Shown piece after piece: positions 6,779 to 8,344 of a DNA stretch of 8,344 nucleotides. The notes under the pieces are model-generated. The model was given only the letters and a program-made list of their open reading frames with translations, was not told where the DNA came from and did not search any database. The position numbers were made by a program, and so were the translations under genes. Origin of the DNA: CANLWN01 sp039815505 (GTDB taxonomy: Bacteria; Bacteroidota; Bacteroidia; Flavobacteriales; Flavobacteriaceae); NCBI GenBank assembly GCA_039815505.1, contig JBCBZE010000138.1, positions 1 to 8,344 on the forward strand, in the 5' to 3' direction. The stretch's first letter is position 1. Each line of letters opens with the position of its first letter.

Positions 6779-7729
6779 ATGAGCGCTATACCAAGTGTAG
6801 ATCTACAGGATTTTGTATCCGGGGATACTGCTAGAAAAGAAAAATTTATTAAAGAAATCGGTGCAGCCTTTGAAAACATAGGTTTCGTTGCTTTAAGTGG
6901 TCACTTTCTATCCGATGAACTGGTAAAAAACCTGTACGAAGAAATTAAACAGTTCTTTAAGCTCCCTCAAGAAGTAAAGGGTAAGTACGAAATCCAAGGG
7001 ATTGGGGGGCAACGTGGCTACACCTCTTTTGGAAAAGAACATGCCAAGGGAAGAAAAGAAGGGGATTTGAAAGAGTTTTGGCATTTTGGACAGTATGTCG
7101 AGGACGATCCCGAACTAGCATCCGAATATCCTGATAATGTTTTAGTATCGGAACTCCCCAATTTTAACTCTATTGGGAAGGAAACATATCAGATGTTGGA
7201 AAAAACGGCAAGATATGTCTTAAGAGCGTTGGCCTTGCATTTGGACCTGGAAGAAACCTATTTTGATGCGTATATTAAAAACGGAAACTCTATCCTACGG
7301 CCCATACATTATCCGCCTATTACCAACGAACCCAAAAATGCGGTTAGAGCGGCGGCGCATGGAGATATTAATCTTATTACACTTCTTATGGGAGCACATG
7401 GCAAGGGGCTTCAAGTAAAAAATCATGATGGTGAATGGGTCGATGCCATAGCAAAGCCCGATCAATTAATGATCAATGTAGGTGATATGCTTTCCCGCCT
7501 AACAAACAACAAGCTTAAATCCACCATTCACCAAGTAGTTAACCCACCAAGGGAATTATGGGGCACTTCTCGGTATTCCATACCCTTCTTTATGCACCCC
7601 ATAAGCGAAATGCCCTTGAATTGTTTAGAGAACTGTATAGATCCAGATCACCCAAAGCTTCATACCGATATTACCGCTGGCAAATTTTTACATGAACGAT
7701 TAATAGAACTAGGCCTTATAAAAGGATAG
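6779..7729 (+). CDS. Isopenicillin N synthase-like 2-oxoglutarate/Fe(II) oxygenase
   Basis: This is a 316-residue non-haem iron oxygenase with the two usual domains. The N-terminal DIOX_N part begins IPSVDL and contains the IGFVALSGH strand (34-42). The C-terminal double-stranded beta-helix carries His194 and Asp196 (AAHGDINLI) and His251 (STIHQVV) as the metal ligands. Arg265-x-Ser267 (RYSIPFF) binds the carboxylate of 2-oxoglutarate in most relatives. All key residues are present, so it should be active. The length is normal for the family. It is not near any NRPS or beta-lactam gene, so the name reflects family only and the substrate is unknown; an amino acid or small metabolite is possible. 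It is the first gene behind a perfect promoter and is followed after 20 bases by the RibK-like gene, probably in one transcript. Confidence 0.94.
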   Translation: MSAIPSVDLQDFVSGDTARKEKFIKEIGAAFENIGFVALSGHFLSDELVKNLYEEIKQFFKLPQEVKGKYEIQGIGGQRGYTSFGKEHAKGRKEGDLKEFWHFGQYVEDDPELASEYPDNVLVSELPNFNSIGKETYQMLEKTARYVLRALALHLDLEETYFDAYIKNGNSILRPIHYPPITNEPKNAVRAAAHGDINLITLLMGAHGKGLQVKNHDGEWVDAIAKPDQLMINVGDMLSRLTNNKLKSTIHQVVNPPRELWGTSRYSIPFFMHPISEMPLNCLENCIDPDHPKLHTDITAGKFLHERLIELGLIKG

Positions 7730-7749
7730 TATATACCCATTACACCCAT

Positions 7750-8199
7750 ATGACCATACATGCTAAGATCATACCCGGATATGGTGCGGCTTCCGGAAAA
7801 AATAAAGATAATAGATATCCAAACGGCACCATTGCGGAGCAAGCAGCATACTTTAAGGCGCTTGGGCTGGATTTAAGCCCCTATTTTTTAGGAACATTGA
7901 ATATAGATATATCCCCGTACTCCTTTGAACTGGTTAAGCCCAAATATTTTTTTGAGCAAATTGATTGGTCGGAATTTATATCCCCGGAAAATTTTTATTT
8001 TTTTGATGTTTCGTTGCTCTATCAAACCAAAACATATAAGGGTCTCATTTATATGCCCGACCCCAAGACCAAAGAAGAACATCTTCAGAAAACCACAACT
8101 TTAGAACTCATTCTTCCTAAAATCGACGGCTTGGTATACGGAGTGGATATAACGGTTACCATAGATCCGGAACAACTTAAACTCAAAAATCTAGAGTAA
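7750..8199 (+). CDS. Conserved hypothetical protein, resembles CTP-dependent riboflavin kinase (DUF120) fold
   Basis: This is a 149-residue cytosolic protein with no signal peptide or membrane segment. The function is not known. Its layout follows archaeal CTP-dependent riboflavin kinases. A first strand ends in a glycine loop (IPGYGAASG, 8-16), then comes a helix ending in LGLDLSPYFLGTLNIDI, with GTLN at 48-51 where RibK has the nucleotide-binding GTLN. A middle strand pair follows (FYFFDVSLLY, TYKGLIYMPD), and it closes with LELILPKIDGLVYGVDITVTI, resembling the RibK tail that carries its LR and DGD motifs. Here the LR is missing and DGD reads YGVD, so kinase activity is doubtful. The similarity is my reading of motifs, not a search result. 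It lies 20 bases after the dioxygenase and five before the SUI1-like gene, consistent with one operon. Confidence 0.75.
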   Translation: MTIHAKIIPGYGAASGKNKDNRYPNGTIAEQAAYFKALGLDLSPYFLGTLNIDISPYSFELVKPKYFFEQIDWSEFISPENFYFFDVSLLYQTKTYKGLIYMPDPKTKEEHLQKTTTLELILPKIDGLVYGVDITVTIDPEQLKLKNLE

Positions 8200-8204
8200 T
8201 CGAT

Positions 8205-8344
8205 ATGGACCTGCAAGACCAATTAAAAAATTTGTTCCCGGACCATATCCCACAGAAAGCGGAGGCTAAGAAAGCGGAAAATACCATTTGGTTACAGGAA
8301 GAGCCTATCATCTGTAAATATGAAAAGCGTAAGGGAAAACCAAT
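8205..8344 (+). CDS. SUI1/YciH-family translation factor (eIF1 homologue), N-terminal 46 residues, runs off window end
   Basis: The reading frame starts at ATG 8205, five bases after the preceding stop, and is open to the window end. It begins MDLQDQLKNLFPDH, continues through a charged linker (QKAEAKKAEN) and reaches WLQEEPIICKYEKRKGKP. This pattern matches the start of SUI1-domain proteins of Flavobacteriia, in which a Lys-rich loop (CKYEKRKGKP) leads into the eIF1-like domain. Related bacterial proteins such as E. coli YciH bind the small ribosomal subunit and affect initiation fidelity. Most of the fold lies outside the window, so the call rests on the N-terminal signature. Being last in the dioxygenase unit here may be by chance. 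Confidence 0.8.
   Translation, partial: MDLQDQLKNLFPDHIPQKAEAKKAENTIWLQEEPIICKYEKRKGKP

Noticed and set aside
6779..7729. Beta-lactam biosynthesis gene
   Set aside because: The protein belongs to the isopenicillin N synthase-like family, but no tripeptide synthetase or other beta-lactam gene is in the window, and the family covers many substrates.
7660..7842. Minus-strand frame of 60 codons across the dioxygenase / RibK-like junction
   Set aside because: It overlaps the ends of two real genes and shows no family resemblance.

Overview
The window is chromosomal DNA from a member of the Bacteroidota, most likely a marine-type Flavobacteriaceae. Three things point there: the single-chain alpha/beta fusion of the branched-chain 2-oxoacid dehydrogenase E1, a perfect Bacteroidota-type promoter (TTG, 18 bases, TAnnTTTG), and little sign of Shine-Dalgarno sites. 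Proteins such as the bacterial SUI1/eIF1 homologue and the lipocalin/OmpA lipoprotein pair have close counterparts in that group. The genus cannot be told from the sequence. No mobile element, RNA gene, CRISPR array or pseudogene was found, and gene density is very high.

Positions 1-3326, minus strand: a compact biosynthetic operon. In transcription order it encodes a FAD-dependent oxidoreductase of the geranylgeranyl-reductase/aromatic-hydroxylase superfamily, a class I SAM methyltransferase, a type III polyketide synthase with an intact Cys-His-Asn triad, and a FabI-like short-chain dehydrogenase that runs off the window. The first three are separated by 2 bases or overlap by 4 (ATGA), so they are very probably translated together. 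This is the most interesting part of the window. The enzyme set (type III PKS + O/C-methyltransferase + flavin oxygenase) parallels actinobacterial phenolic-lipid operons such as srsABC, but the families used differ and the product cannot be predicted.

Positions 3359-4573, minus strand: a two-gene cell-envelope unit, a small lipocalin-like lipoprotein followed by an OmpA-domain lipoprotein with a glycine zipper. It ends in a clear intrinsic terminator that lies only a few bases before the biosynthetic operon.

Positions 4670-6661, minus strand: the fused branched-chain 2-oxoacid dehydrogenase E1, apparently starting at TTG. It would supply branched acyl-CoA primers for iso-fatty acids, and these could also prime the polyketide synthase.

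Positions 6727-8344, plus strand: a divergent unit behind a perfect promoter. It contains an isopenicillin-N-synthase-like 2OG/Fe(II) dioxygenase, a 149-residue protein with a layout like archaeal CTP-dependent riboflavin kinase (DUF120), and the start of a SUI1/YciH-type translation factor. Why these three genes are together is not known.
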